From positions 82,432 to 146,431 of the forward strand of contig MPNC01000008.1 in assembly GCA_002238825.1 (NCBI GenBank): a stretch of 64,000 nt of DNA, read 5' to 3'. The stretch is from SAR202 cluster bacterium bin87. Its GTDB lineage: Bacteria > Chloroflexota > Dehalococcoidia > Lucifugimonadales > UBA3495. The stretch's first letter is position 1; each line of letters starts with the position of its first letter. Shown one piece after another: positions 35,305 to 43,869 of this stretch. Under the pieces are notes generated by a model that ran no database searches, had not been told where the DNA came from, and saw only the letters and a list, made by a program, of their open reading frames with translations. Position numbers and translations under genes: made by a program.

Positions 35305-36363
35305 ATGGAAATCGGCGTCGGACTGGACCACACCCTTGGAATGAACTGGGACGACCAGGCCAACCTGGCCCGCGAGTCCGCTGAGTTGGGTTACGAAAGC
35401 ATCTGGACGCCCGAAAACATCGGCACCGATTCCTTCCAGGTGTGCGCCCGCCGCTGGCAGGCTAGTTGCGACGTTATCGAGGGCGGCCTCGCCACCGGCA
35501 TTGGCGTCTCGCCGGTGATGTACCGCACTCCGAGCGGTTTCGCCATGTCCGGCGGCACCATGAGCCAGCAGACCGGCGGCAAGTTCATCATGGGCGTGGG
35601 CGCCGGCAGCGCATACCGCCCAGCCAACCGCCGCGATCTTGGGTTCCCCCGCGTTTCCGCCCTGAACCTCATGCGCGACTACCTGACCACGATCCGCGGC
35701 CTGGTTCGCGGGGAACGTGTGTCCTACCAGGGCGAGCACATCAATTACAACAACATCCGTCTTGCCATCAGACCTGCTCCCAACACACCCATTTACCTGG
35801 GCACATTGGGTCCTGAAATGTTGCGTCTGGCCGGCGAAGTCGCCGACGGCGTGTGCCTGAACTGGTGCACTCCCGCGCAGATCGCCTGGAGCCGCGAGCG
35901 TATCGCCGAAGGCGCGGAGCGCGTCGGCCGCGACCCGTCTGAGTGCAAGGTCGTCGAGTACATTCGCATCTGTGTCGACGAGGACGAAGACGTGGCCCGC
36001 CGCGCCTTCGCCAAGAACTGCCTCGGCTACCCGCTGGGCGCCGCCGTACCCACGACGCGGGAGCGCCAGTTCGGTTACCGCGCCCACTTCGAGCGCATGG
36101 GCTACACCGAGGAACTGGCCGGCGCGGATGCGATCCGATCGCGGGGCGGCGACATGGACGAGGTCGCGGATGCCTATCCGTCGGACGCCCTCCTGGCCGT
36201 CGGCTATTACGGCAAGCCCGACGGCGCCGCGGCGGCCTTCGCCAAGCTGGCCGAAGGCCTGGACGTCGCCCTGGTTCGCGTCATCTCCGCCCGTCCTGAA
36301 ATCGCCTCCACCCAGGCGGTCATGCACGCCTGCGCTCCCGACAAAGTGCGGCCGCTGCTGTAG
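35305..36363 (+). CDS. Luciferase-like monooxygenase, probably F420-dependent type
   Basis: A 352-aa LLM-family enzyme. The N-terminus is the short barrel strand EIGVGLDHTLGMNWDD, then ESAELGYESIWTPENIGTDSF, GGKFIMGVGAGSAYRP and TPIYLGTLGPEMLRLAGEVADGV, typical of the F420-dependent (TIGR03559/TIGR03619-like) groups, whose members use reduced F420 or FMN. ATG 35305 has GGAGG seven bases upstream. It is followed 47 bases later by a second, different LLM enzyme, so the two probably act in one pathway. The substrate is unknown. Confidence 0.9.
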   Translation: MEIGVGLDHTLGMNWDDQANLARESAELGYESIWTPENIGTDSFQVCARRWQASCDVIEGGLATGIGVSPVMYRTPSGFAMSGGTMSQQTGGKFIMGVGAGSAYRPANRRDLGFPRVSALNLMRDYLTTIRGLVRGERVSYQGEHINYNNIRLAIRPAPNTPIYLGTLGPEMLRLAGEVADGVCLNWCTPAQIAWSRERIAEGAERVGRDPSECKVVEYIRICVDEDEDVARRAFAKNCLGYPLGAAVPTTRERQFGYRAHFERMGYTEELAGADAIRSRGGDMDEVADAYPSDALLAVGYYGKPDGAAAAFAKLAEGLDVALVRVISARPEIASTQAVMHACAPDKVRPLL

Positions 36364-36410
36364 GCGGACGTTGGCGGATTTCAATCCCCAGGCACCACAA
36401 AGAGGGAACC

Positions 36411-37493
36411 ATGCACGTAGGCGCCGCCACCATCTTCCAGAACCCGGCCAAGTTCACTTCCGACTACGAGGTGTACCGGCAGGAACTCCGGCTGGCCGAC
36501 CTGGCCGAGCCGCTGGGCTTCCAGTCGATTTGGGGCGTGGAGCACCACTTCACCGACTACACCATGTGCCCCGACGTGCTGCAATTCCTGACATATATGG
36601 CCGGTCGCACCACCGACATGCAGCTGGGCAGCATGGTCTGCGTCCTGCCCTGGCACGACCCCATGCGCGTCGCCGAACAGGTCTCCATGCTGGACAACCT
36701 CAGCGACGGGCGGTTCATCCTGGGCGTGGGGCGCGGCCTGGCCAAGGTCGAATACGACGGCTTCCGCGTCGACATGAACGAGTCCCGCACCCGATTCGTC
36801 GAATCGGCCGAGTGCCTGCTGGCCGGCCTGGAGTGCGGGTTCTGCGAGTTCGACGGCGAGTACATCAAGCAGCCGCGTCGCGAGATCCGACCTAACCCCT
36901 TCCGCAGCTTCAAGGATCGAACCTACGCCGCCGCCATTTCACCGGAGAGCAGTCGCATCATGGCCCAACTCGGCGTCGGCATGCTGGTCATCCCCCAGAA
37001 ACCCTGGGATGAGGTGCAAAGCGACCTGACCAACTACCGCAACGCCTGGAGCGAAAGTCACGGAACCGGGTCCGCCGGCCCTCCCTCGCCGGTGGTCGCC
37101 TGCTGGACCTTCTGCCACGAAGATGCAGACTACGCCCGCGACATGGCTCGCCGTTACATCGGCGGCTACTGGCACACGGTGATGGACCACTACCAGTTCA
37201 AAGCCGACCATCACAAGGACATCAAGGGCTACGAGTACTACGGCAAGGTGGCCGAGAAGATGTTCGATTACGGCGACGATGAGGTCGTGGACTTCTTCGT
37301 CAACCTGCAGGTCTGGGGCACACCAGAGCAGTGCTACGAAAAAATCCTGCAGATCCGCGACCGCACCGGCCATGACACCTACGTGGGCGCGTTCAGCTAC
37401 GCGGCCATGCCCTACGACGACGCCGAAGCCAGCATGCGCCTCTTCGCTGCCGATGTCATGCCCGAGTTGAAAGCTCTGCACGGCAATGCATAA
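36411..37493 (+). CDS. Luciferase-like monooxygenase, alkanal-type
   Basis: A 360-aa LLM-family enzyme close in type to the one at 20510-21679. It has LADLAEPLGFQSIWGVEHHFTDY, MQLGSMVCVLPWHDPMRVAEQVSML, the glycine-rich SDGRFILGVGRGLAKVEYDG, and a C-terminal barrel portion ending in MRLFAADVMPELKAL. ATG 36411 has GAGGGAACC just before it. It is co-oriented and closely spaced with the preceding LLM gene. The substrate is unknown; such enzymes in Chloroflexota are thought to attack recalcitrant organic compounds, which is inference from literature on the group. Confidence 0.92.
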   Translation: MHVGAATIFQNPAKFTSDYEVYRQELRLADLAEPLGFQSIWGVEHHFTDYTMCPDVLQFLTYMAGRTTDMQLGSMVCVLPWHDPMRVAEQVSMLDNLSDGRFILGVGRGLAKVEYDGFRVDMNESRTRFVESAECLLAGLECGFCEFDGEYIKQPRREIRPNPFRSFKDRTYAAAISPESSRIMAQLGVGMLVIPQKPWDEVQSDLTNYRNAWSESHGTGSAGPPSPVVACWTFCHEDADYARDMARRYIGGYWHTVMDHYQFKADHHKDIKGYEYYGKVAEKMFDYGDDEVVDFFVNLQVWGTPEQCYEKILQIRDRTGHDTYVGAFSYAAMPYDDAEASMRLFAADVMPELKALHGNA

Positions 37494-37532
37494 CTGACCT
37501 ACTGGGATGTCACCTAACGGCAAGGGATTCGG

Positions 37533-38087
37533 ATGATGGTTACGCGAACACACAGGGGTCCATTCACCTATGCGGACTACCTGCTGACGCCCGATGACGT
37601 CCGCTATGAGTTAATTGAGGGAGAACTGATAAGGGCCCCCTCACCCATTCCCCTGCATCAAAGAGTTTCTTCCGGTTTTGTAGGCCTAATGGCGCCATTC
37701 GCCAAGAACAATAGGTTGGGCGACGTATTCGCCGCTCCTCTCGACGTTCACCTCTCCGATACCAACGTGCTACAGCCGGATATACTCTTCATATCCAATG
37801 AACGCTCTCACATCATCGGGGAAACCAACATCCAGGGCGCCCCGGACTTGATCATCGAAATTGCCTCTCCGTCTACCGAGGACCTCGACCGCGGCGTCAA
37901 GCAGAATCTTTATGCCATTTTCGGAGTCCTGGAGTATTGGCGGGCTTATCCGCTTGCTCAGATCGTTGAAGTTCTCAGGCTGGACAACGGACAGTTCGTG
38001 TCAATAGGCGTTTATGGGCTCGGTGACGCTCTGACCACGCCGCTGCTGCCGGGCCTGAACATTGACCTGGACGAAATCTTCACTTAG
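37533..38087 (+). CDS. Uma2 (DUF820) family putative PD-(D/E)XK nuclease
   Basis: A 184-aa Uma2 protein. It has the family order FTYADYLLTPDDVRYELIEGEL, then LHQRVSS, LQPDILFIS, the core PDLIIEIASPSTEDLDRGVKQNLYAIFGVLEYW and a C-terminal TTPLLPGLNIDL. The Asp, Glu and Lys of the PD-(D/E)XK site are present. Uma2 proteins occur in many copies in Chloroflexota and Cyanobacteria and their role is unknown. ATG 37533 (or the adjacent ATG 37536) is preceded by AAGGGA. It lies between a monooxygenase and an acyl-CoA synthetase. Confidence 0.87.
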   Translation: MMVTRTHRGPFTYADYLLTPDDVRYELIEGELIRAPSPIPLHQRVSSGFVGLMAPFAKNNRLGDVFAAPLDVHLSDTNVLQPDILFISNERSHIIGETNIQGAPDLIIEIASPSTEDLDRGVKQNLYAIFGVLEYWRAYPLAQIVEVLRLDNGQFVSIGVYGLGDALTTPLLPGLNIDLDEIFT

Positions 38088-38172
38088 TGCTGCTCAGTCT
38101 CTTTCATTTCGGTGACGGTCCTGTTCCCACGACTCCGCCCGCCCGGCTAATTCATTGGAGGGTCGCATCCTC

Positions 38173-39807
38173 ATGTCCGACTGGTTTCCCAAGCAGACCA
38201 TTGGAGACCTGCTCAACCAGGCCACTGAACGGTTCGGCCCCCGCGAAGCCCTGATGTACGAGGGGCGTCGGTGGTCCTTCGACGAATTCCGCGCCGAGGT
38301 GGACCGGGTGGCCCGGGCGTTGATCAACCTGGGCGTCCAGCCCGGCGACAAGGTGTCCCTGTGGATGCCCAACCGCGCGGAATGGCTCTTCCTGTTTGGA
38401 GCGGTGGCCAAGATCGGGGCCGTCCTGGTGCCCATCAACACCCGTTTCCGCACCTCCGACATGGAGTATCTGGTCAACCATTCCGACTCAACCACCCTCA
38501 TCCTCATGGACCGCTCCGGGCCCGTCAACTTCTTGGACATGCTCCGCGAAGTTGCTCCGGAGATCGACACCGGCGATGCGAGCGACATTCGCCCGGCCGC
38601 GTTCCCAGCTCTACGCAACGTCATCGTACTTGGCGAAAACCACCCTTCCGGCGCAATCGACTGGGACGCCATGCTGGCCGGCGCCGATGAGGTGGCCGCC
38701 TCTGAACTGCCTCACCGCGAGGCTGGCGTGAGCCCTGACGACACCTTCCTGCTGATGTACACGTCCGGCACCACCGGGTTCCCCAAGGGCGTGATGCACT
38801 GCCACAATCCCATCCGTACCATTACCGACGCCGCCAACCGCATGGCGATGTCGTCCCGAGACGTCATCCTCATGTACCTTCCGCTGTTCCATTGCTTTGG
38901 CCTGTACGAGGGGCCACTGATGTCGTGGGTCACCGGCGCTCGCATTGTACTGACGACTATGTTCGACGCTGGCGAGGTGCTGGGCCTTCTCGAATCCGAA
39001 CGGGCCACCGTGATGAACGGGTTCGACACCCACTTCTTTGACCTGACCCACCACCCTGGCATCGACCGCATCGACCGGAGCAGCCTGCGCACCATCTTGC
39101 TCGCTGTCGGCATGGCCTCCAGCGAGCCGACCGCCCGGTTGACCCAGGAGAAGCTCTGCCCGTCGCTGTCGGCCTGGGGCATGACCGAGGTGGGTGTTGG
39201 CGCCACCCGAACCTTCCTCGACGCCCCCGAGGACGACCGCTGTGTTGAAAGCGGCCACGCGCTGCCCGGCTACGAGTTTAGGGTCATCGACCCCGAAACG
39301 GGCGAAACCCTGCCCCCGTCGACCGTCGGCGAGTTGCTGGTGCGCGGCTACGCCGTCATGCAGGGTTACTACAAGCGTCCCGACGCCACTGCCGAGGCCA
39401 TCGACGACGACGGCTGGTTCCACACCGGCGACGTGGCCACCATGCGCGACGACGGCAGCATCCGGTTCATGGGACGCTACAAGGACATGCTCAAGGTCGG
39501 CGGGGAGAACGTGGACCCGACGGAGGTCGAGGCCTTACTGCTGGAACATCCTGCGGTCAACAAGGTGCAGGTGATCGGCGTGCCGGACGCCCGCCTGACC
39601 GAGGTCGGCTGCGCCTGCGTGGTGGTCGAGCCGGGCCAGGCCATCACCGACGCGGACCTGGAAGGTTTCTGTCGCGGAAAAATGGCCAGCTTCAAGATAC
39701 CGCGCCACCTGGTCGTCGTGGACGGCTATCCGATGACCTCCAGCGGCAAGGTGCAAAAATACCTGCTGCGCCAGATGGCTGCGGAACAACTGGGCCTGGG
39801 CGTCTAA
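38173..39807 (+). CDS. AMP-dependent acyl-CoA synthetase/ligase
   Basis: A 544-aa ANL-family enzyme that adenylates a carboxylic acid with ATP and forms the acyl-CoA. The phosphate-binding motif YTSGTTGFPKG is at about 195-205. Other motifs are SAWGMTEVGVG, the hinge region GWFHTGDVATMRDDGSIRF with GRYKDMLKVGGENVDP, and the catalytic Lys in SSGKVQKYLLR near the end. ATG 38173 starts SDWFPKQTIGDLL; GGAGGG lies ten bases upstream. The substrate is unknown, but the overall form is that of medium/long-chain or aromatic acid ligases. It stands alone between Uma2 and a repeat. Confidence 0.94.
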   Translation: MSDWFPKQTIGDLLNQATERFGPREALMYEGRRWSFDEFRAEVDRVARALINLGVQPGDKVSLWMPNRAEWLFLFGAVAKIGAVLVPINTRFRTSDMEYLVNHSDSTTLILMDRSGPVNFLDMLREVAPEIDTGDASDIRPAAFPALRNVIVLGENHPSGAIDWDAMLAGADEVAASELPHREAGVSPDDTFLLMYTSGTTGFPKGVMHCHNPIRTITDAANRMAMSSRDVILMYLPLFHCFGLYEGPLMSWVTGARIVLTTMFDAGEVLGLLESERATVMNGFDTHFFDLTHHPGIDRIDRSSLRTILLAVGMASSEPTARLTQEKLCPSLSAWGMTEVGVGATRTFLDAPEDDRCVESGHALPGYEFRVIDPETGETLPPSTVGELLVRGYAVMQGYYKRPDATAEAIDDDGWFHTGDVATMRDDGSIRFMGRYKDMLKVGGENVDPTEVEALLLEHPAVNKVQVIGVPDARLTEVGCACVVVEPGQAITDADLEGFCRGKMASFKIPRHLVVVDGYPMTSSGKVQKYLLRQMAAEQLGLGV

Positions 39808-39846
39808 CTATCACATGAAACAGCCCGTCGTTTCCGCTTACCGGCG

Positions 39847-39896
39847 CGTCATCCCTGCTTGCCGGCCCGTCATTCCGGCGAAAGCAGGAATCCAGG
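39847..39896. repeat. Intergenic repeat, family E (CATTCCGGCGAAAGCAGGAAT type)
   Basis: The run at 39847-39896 contains GTCATCCCTGCTTGCCGG and GTCATTCCGGCGAAAGCAGG; ATCCCTGCTT and AAGCAGGAAT form a short inverted repeat. Sequences of the type CATTCCCGCGAAAGCGGGAATCC are frequent intergenic elements in many bacteria. The element reaches almost to the start of the next gene. Confidence 0.6.
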
Positions 39897-39903
39897 CGTC
39901 CTC

Positions 39904-40704
39904 ATGGCACAGCACGGCGCGCCGCCGATGACGCCGTACATCGGCATCACCGGCTTCTGTTCGCGCAGCGAGGCCGACGCCGTCCTGGAATCAGTGCCGG
40001 CGGAGCCCAACCGACTGCTGATGTGCGGCGTGCTCCTGAGCAACGCGCTGTTGTCTGGGGACGCAAGTGACGCGCCCAACCGCTGCCCCGCGCCGGATGC
40101 CATCGCCAGCATCTTCTCCGACGACCACCGTTGCCTCAACCTCGTCCACTACCGGCCGCCCCCGGGCGTGAACCTGGCGGATGCCCTGGGCCGCGCCACC
40201 GAGATCGGCGGCCCCAATTGCCACGGGGTCCAGATCAACGCCACCCGCGGCGCCCCCTGGCCCGACCCCGACGCATTGGCGCAGTACCGTGAGCGTTTCC
40301 ATCCGTCGCGAATCGTGTTTCAGGCAGGTCGAGAAGCCATGGAATCCACCAATCACGACCCGAGTGCGCTGGCCCGCCGTTGCGCCGAATACTCCGGGCT
40401 GGTGACCGACGTGCTGGTTGACGCCTCCGAGGGCCTGGGCCTCCCGCTGGACGCCGCACGCTCCGCCGACTACCTCGAAGCTATCCACGCCGCCGCTCCC
40501 GAGTTGGGCCTGGTGGTTGCCGGGGGCCTCCACGCCAGCAACATCGAACAACTATTGTCGCCCCTGCTGCCCGAATGGTCCGCCGTGAGCATCGACGCCG
40601 AGGGGCGCCTCCGCGACACCGATGACCACCTCAACACCGACGCTGCCATCGCCTACCTGCGGTCGGCGTGGCAAATGTTGGAACTGGACAATCAACAGAA
40701 TTAA
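39904..40704 (+). CDS. TIM-barrel protein resembling phosphoribosylanthranilate isomerase, function unknown
   Basis: A 266-aa soluble protein. It opens with YIGITGFCSRSEADAVLESV, reminiscent of the TrpF KICGITR strand, and ends with GLVVAGGLHASNIEQLLSPL, like the TrpF phosphate-binding GGL. An internal segment reads DVLVDASEGLGLPLD. The overall pattern suggests a beta/alpha barrel with phosphate-type binding, but the usual catalytic Cys-Asp arrangement is not clear. The start was taken at ATG 39904, but ATG 39928 is also possible, as the preceding bases are repeat sequence. It is followed by a HigBA-like module and has no biosynthetic neighbour. Confidence 0.7.
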   Translation: MAQHGAPPMTPYIGITGFCSRSEADAVLESVPAEPNRLLMCGVLLSNALLSGDASDAPNRCPAPDAIASIFSDDHRCLNLVHYRPPPGVNLADALGRATEIGGPNCHGVQINATRGAPWPDPDALAQYRERFHPSRIVFQAGREAMESTNHDPSALARRCAEYSGLVTDVLVDASEGLGLPLDAARSADYLEAIHAAAPELGLVVAGGLHASNIEQLLSPLLPEWSAVSIDAEGRLRDTDDHLNTDAAIAYLRSAWQMLELDNQQN

Positions 40705-40720
40705 GATACCGCTGGCGGCA

Positions 40721-41056
40721 ATGGAAGTAAGCTTTAGAACTAGCCGGCTGCATCGGCTGTTCCATAGCGAATCGGACCTTATACGGACTTTCGGCAGTCG
40801 TCGGGCACAGTCAATATTGGCCCGGTTGGTAGTGTTGCGCCGACAGGCCACGCTGTCACAAGTTCCAACCACACCTCCGGAACGCCGACATCAGCTGGCA
40901 GGTAATCGCGGTGAACAGTATGCGGTTGACATTGACCGCCAATATCGGTTGTTGTTCGTGCCGGACCATGACCCGGTCCCTCGCCGATCCGATGGCGGTA
41001 TTGAAACCGACCTGGTAACGGCCATCGTCATCATCGAAGTGCTAGACTACCACTAG
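40721..41056 (+). CDS. HigB/RelE-type toxin-like protein, module 2
   Basis: A 111-aa basic protein. The central part, HQLAGNRGEQYAVDIDRQYRLLFVPD, followed by IETDLVTAIVIIEVLDYH, corresponds to the core and C-terminus of RelE/ParE-like toxins (compare RINDQWRICFRW and DIEIIDYH in module 1). The start ATG 40721 is likely but has a weak ribosome site. A HigA-like gene begins 14 bases later. It is more divergent than the toxin at 34642 and is not a duplicate of it. Confidence 0.75.
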   Translation: MEVSFRTSRLHRLFHSESDLIRTFGSRRAQSILARLVVLRRQATLSQVPTTPPERRHQLAGNRGEQYAVDIDRQYRLLFVPDHDPVPRRSDGGIETDLVTAIVIIEVLDYH

Positions 41057-41070
41057 CGGGAGGCACGGAA

Positions 41071-41376
41071 ATGGCGGATCGAAAGAATAAAAGAAAGTAC
41101 CCATATTGTCCTGACTACGCGACCCCTCCGGGTTACGTCCTGCTAGACCACATTGAAGCGCAAGGCTTGACCCCCGCTGAATTCGCCCGCCGCCATTCCC
41201 TGGCTACCGATCTTATCGAAAGTATCATCGCCGGCAACGCCCCTATCGACTCTACGCTGGCTGCCATCTTTGGGAGCGAGTTCCGCTTGGACGCTAATTT
41301 CTGGCTCGACATCGAGGCAGACTACCGCCGCCGGGTGGAACGCAAAGCCGTGGCGGATGCCGCATCCTCCGATTGA
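41071..41376 (+). CDS. HigA-like antitoxin, module 2
   Basis: A 101-aa protein with a HigA-like segment: TPPGYVLLDHIEAQGLTPAEFARRHSLATDLIESIIAGNAPIDSTLAAIFGSEFRLDANFWLDIE, a helix-turn-helix followed by the HigA-family tail with the conserved FWL. ATG 41071 has GGAGG seven bases upstream. It is the partner of the toxin-like gene just before it. The HTH is weaker than in module 1, so its DNA binding is uncertain. Confidence 0.78.
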   Translation: MADRKNKRKYPYCPDYATPPGYVLLDHIEAQGLTPAEFARRHSLATDLIESIIAGNAPIDSTLAAIFGSEFRLDANFWLDIEADYRRRVERKAVADAASSD

Positions 41377-41422
41377 CACGCACGCGGCCATTTGAATTCG
41401 ACGGACTCCGGGAGAGGTAGTC

Positions 41423-41479
41423 ATGACATTCGAGGAGGCGTACGCCGTATTGGAGCAAGAGTTCAAACTGGATGGCTGA
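41423..41479 (+). pseudogene. Eighteen-codon reading frame with a strong ribosome site, possible gene fragment
   Basis: ATG 41423 is preceded by GGGAGAGG at five bases, an excellent ribosome site, yet the frame ends at TGA 41477-41479 after MTFEEAYAVLEQEFKLDG. The sequence looks like the first helix of a small antitoxin-type protein. It lies between HigBA module 2 and DUF488 in a 187-base gap and is most simply the remnant of a truncated gene, though a true short peptide cannot be ruled out. Confidence 0.4.
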
Positions 41480-41563
41480 GTTGGCAGCGCCACTATCAAA
41501 TCTGCTTGACATGAGCGTAACGAGTGTGGAGGTCGCAACAATGAGCGATCAGCGGCTCAAATC

Positions 41564-42001
41564 GTGAAACTCTACACCATCGGATTCACCCGCAAGTCCG
41601 CAGCCCATTTCTTCGGGCTGCTGCGCGAGTCCGGCGCCACGCGTGTGGTCGATATTCGCCTGCGCAACACTTCCGGCCTGGCCGGCTGGTCCAAGAAGAG
41701 CGACCTGCCGTGGTTCCTCCAGGAACTCTGCGGCATGGACTACGTCCATCTCCCCCGCCTGTCGCCTACGGATGCCTTGCTGGACGGCTACCGGAAACGC
41801 GACATAACGTGGGATGAATACGAACCGATATACCACTCAATCATCGAACGCCGGCTCGTCCGGGCCGCCATTCCGCAGGATATAATCGCCGACAGTTGCC
41901 TGTTGTGCAGCGAGGACCAGCCCGAACGGTGCCACCGTCGGCTCCTTGCCGAGCATTTTCAACAGCACTGGGGCGACGTCGAGATCATTCATTTGACATA
42001 A
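41564..42001 (+). CDS. DUF488 family protein
   Basis: A 145-aa DUF488 protein. It begins MKLYTIGFTRKSAAHFFGLL, has VVDIRLRNTSGL, and ends with the family cysteine-histidine signature SCLLCSEDQPERCHRRLLAEHF. Members are of unknown role, with suggestions of nucleic-acid or redox function. The start is GTG 41564, since the frame upstream is closed; the ribosome site is weak. It is followed 12 bases later by a phosphotriesterase-family gene with a strong ribosome site. Confidence 0.88.
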   Translation: MKLYTIGFTRKSAAHFFGLLRESGATRVVDIRLRNTSGLAGWSKKSDLPWFLQELCGMDYVHLPRLSPTDALLDGYRKRDITWDEYEPIYHSIIERRLVRAAIPQDIIADSCLLCSEDQPERCHRRLLAEHFQQHWGDVEIIHLT

Positions 42002-42013
42002 GGGAGGCGCAAG

Positions 42014-42964
42014 ATGTCGCAGGTCAATACCGTCCTCGGTCCCATCGACTCCGCCGATATGGGCTTCACCCTGAGTCACGAGCACATCACCCTGGGAGCC
42101 GCCGGCGCGGCCGCAACCTACCCCGGCTTTCAGGACCGCCAAGCCATCGCCGACGCAGCCACGGCGGCGCTTACCGAGGCCTATGACGGCGGCGTCCGCA
42201 GCATCATCGACGTCACCACCTTCGACCTTGGCCGCGACGTCGACATGATGCAGGAAGTCAGCCGCCGCTCCGGTGTGCACGCCATCCCGTGCACGGGCAA
42301 TCACCTGGCCGTCCCGCGAATCTTCTGGGGCGCTCCCGTGGACCGCGTCGCCGCCCTGTTCATCAAGGAGATCGAGGAGGGTATCGAGGACAGCGGCGTG
42401 AAGGCCGGCATCATCAAGGTCGCCAGCGACCGCGGCGGCATCACCGACAACGAGGAGATCATCCTGCGCGCCGCCGCCCGCGCCTGCAACGCCACCGGCA
42501 CCCGCATCAGCACCCACACCTGGTCCCCAGATCGCGTCGGCGAAGAGCAGGTGCGTATCCTGAAGGAAGAGGGCGTTGACCTCAACCGCGTCTACATCGG
42601 CCACAGCAATGACGATACCGACGTTGGCTACCTGATCGGCCTCCTCGAGGAGGGCGTCTGGCTGGGCCTCGACCGCTATCCCGGCGGCCGTACCCCCGAA
42701 ACTCCCAGGTGGGAGACGCGGACCGAAGTGGTCAAGCAACTCGTCGACGCCGGGTGGGCCCATCGCCTGATGCTGTCCCATGACCACTCCACGCCGGTGG
42801 TCCAGCCATCCGAGGAACTGCGCCGCGAACGCGAGGAATTCAACCCGGACGGCTACCTGTTCATCACCCGCAACGTCCTGCCGCGCCTGATCGAGTTGGG
42901 CGCCACGGACGCCGACGTGCAGGCCATGATGGTCGACAATCCCCGCCGTTTCTTCGAAGACTGA
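42014..42964 (+). CDS. Phosphotriesterase-family metal hydrolase (PTE-like)
   Basis: A 316-aa amidohydrolase-superfamily enzyme with all binuclear ligands in order: H22 and H24 (LSHEH), the carboxylated Lys in AGIIKVAS (about 136), His in ISTHT, His in YIGHSND and Asp in LSHDHS. Homologues hydrolyse phosphotriesters, lactones or other esters; the natural substrates are mostly lactones, which is family knowledge. ATG 42014 has GGGAGG seven bases upstream. It is followed 26 bases later by a flavin monooxygenase, suggesting a Baeyer-Villiger-like or lactone pathway, which is inference. Confidence 0.93.
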   Translation: MSQVNTVLGPIDSADMGFTLSHEHITLGAAGAAATYPGFQDRQAIADAATAALTEAYDGGVRSIIDVTTFDLGRDVDMMQEVSRRSGVHAIPCTGNHLAVPRIFWGAPVDRVAALFIKEIEEGIEDSGVKAGIIKVASDRGGITDNEEIILRAAARACNATGTRISTHTWSPDRVGEEQVRILKEEGVDLNRVYIGHSNDDTDVGYLIGLLEEGVWLGLDRYPGGRTPETPRWETRTEVVKQLVDAGWAHRLMLSHDHSTPVVQPSEELRREREEFNPDGYLFITRNVLPRLIELGATDADVQAMMVDNPRRFFED

Positions 42965-42990
42965 ACGCGACGCCCCCCACGAGGTTCGCC

Positions 42991-43869
42991 ATGAACATCG
43001 GCTTTTCCCTTTCCAACAACCAGGGTCTCACCAACGTCCAGGACGTGGTGAGTGTCGCGGCGCGCGCGGAGGAACTCGGCTTCGACTCCGTGTGGGCCAG
43101 TGACCACGTTTTCAACGTGAGCTACGTGTACGAACGCCTGGGGAACCGGCCCTACTACGACCCGCTGACCATCCTCACCTTCGCCGCCGCGCAGACCCAG
43201 CGGGTCATCCTGGGCACCAGCGTCCTGGTGCTGCCCTACCACAACCCCATGCGTCTGGCGAAACAGGCGGCCACGCTGGATCAGTTGTCCGGCGGACGCG
43301 TCGCGCTGGGCGTCGGCGTTGGCGTAATCGATACCGAGATCGAGGCAATGGGCGTGCCCTTTGGCGAGCGCGGTCCCTACACCGACGAATCGATTGCGAT
43401 AATGAAGACCCTGTGGTGCGAGGACGATCCGCGTCACGATGGCCGCTTCTTCCAGTTCGCTGACATGGCTTTCTCACCGCGCCCGGTGCGCCCGGAAGGT
43501 ATACCGCTGATCATCGGCGGGACCAGCCGCGCCGCCATCCGCCGCGCCGCCCGCCACGGCGACGGTTGGCATCCGACGGCAATGCAGCCCGAAGATCTCG
43601 CCCAGGGAATGCGCTACCTCCACGAGCAAGCCGAACGCGCCGATCGCGACCCGGCATCCATCCCCGTGTCGGTCAGCGTGCCGTTGCAGGGAGGCCGGCC
43701 GGGCCGTTTCGCCCTGGGAAACGAGCCCGCCGAGATGCGCGCCAACGCCCGGGCTTTCGCTGATATCGGCGTGTCACGCATCGTGGTTTCCCCATATTCC
43801 GGCGACCCCGACGTGGTCTTCCCCGCCATGGAGACCGTGGCCGCCGAGGTCATCCCTGCCGTGGCGTAG
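42991..43869 (+). CDS. Luciferase-like monooxygenase, F420-dependent-type
   Basis: A 292-aa LLM-family enzyme of the TIGR03619-like group, which usually uses F420. The N-terminus reads NIGFSLSNNQGLTNVQDVVSVAARAEELGFDSVWASDHVF, then ILGTSVLVLPYHNPMRLAKQAATLDQLSGGRVALGVGVG and PRPVRPEGIPLIIGGTSRAAIRRAARHGDGWHPT. ATG 42991 follows the PTE-like gene by 26 bases. The last codons lie in a tandem direct repeat that extends past the stop (43851-43950). The substrate is unknown. Confidence 0.93.
   Translation: MNIGFSLSNNQGLTNVQDVVSVAARAEELGFDSVWASDHVFNVSYVYERLGNRPYYDPLTILTFAAAQTQRVILGTSVLVLPYHNPMRLAKQAATLDQLSGGRVALGVGVGVIDTEIEAMGVPFGERGPYTDESIAIMKTLWCEDDPRHDGRFFQFADMAFSPRPVRPEGIPLIIGGTSRAAIRRAARHGDGWHPTAMQPEDLAQGMRYLHEQAERADRDPASIPVSVSVPLQGGRPGRFALGNEPAEMRANARAFADIGVSRIVVSPYSGDPDVVFPAMETVAAEVIPAVA

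Noticed and set aside
35059..36384. A 441-codon minus-strand frame opposite a monooxygenase
   Set aside because: The plus-strand reading matches LLM enzymes with a ribosome site; the reverse reading matches nothing.
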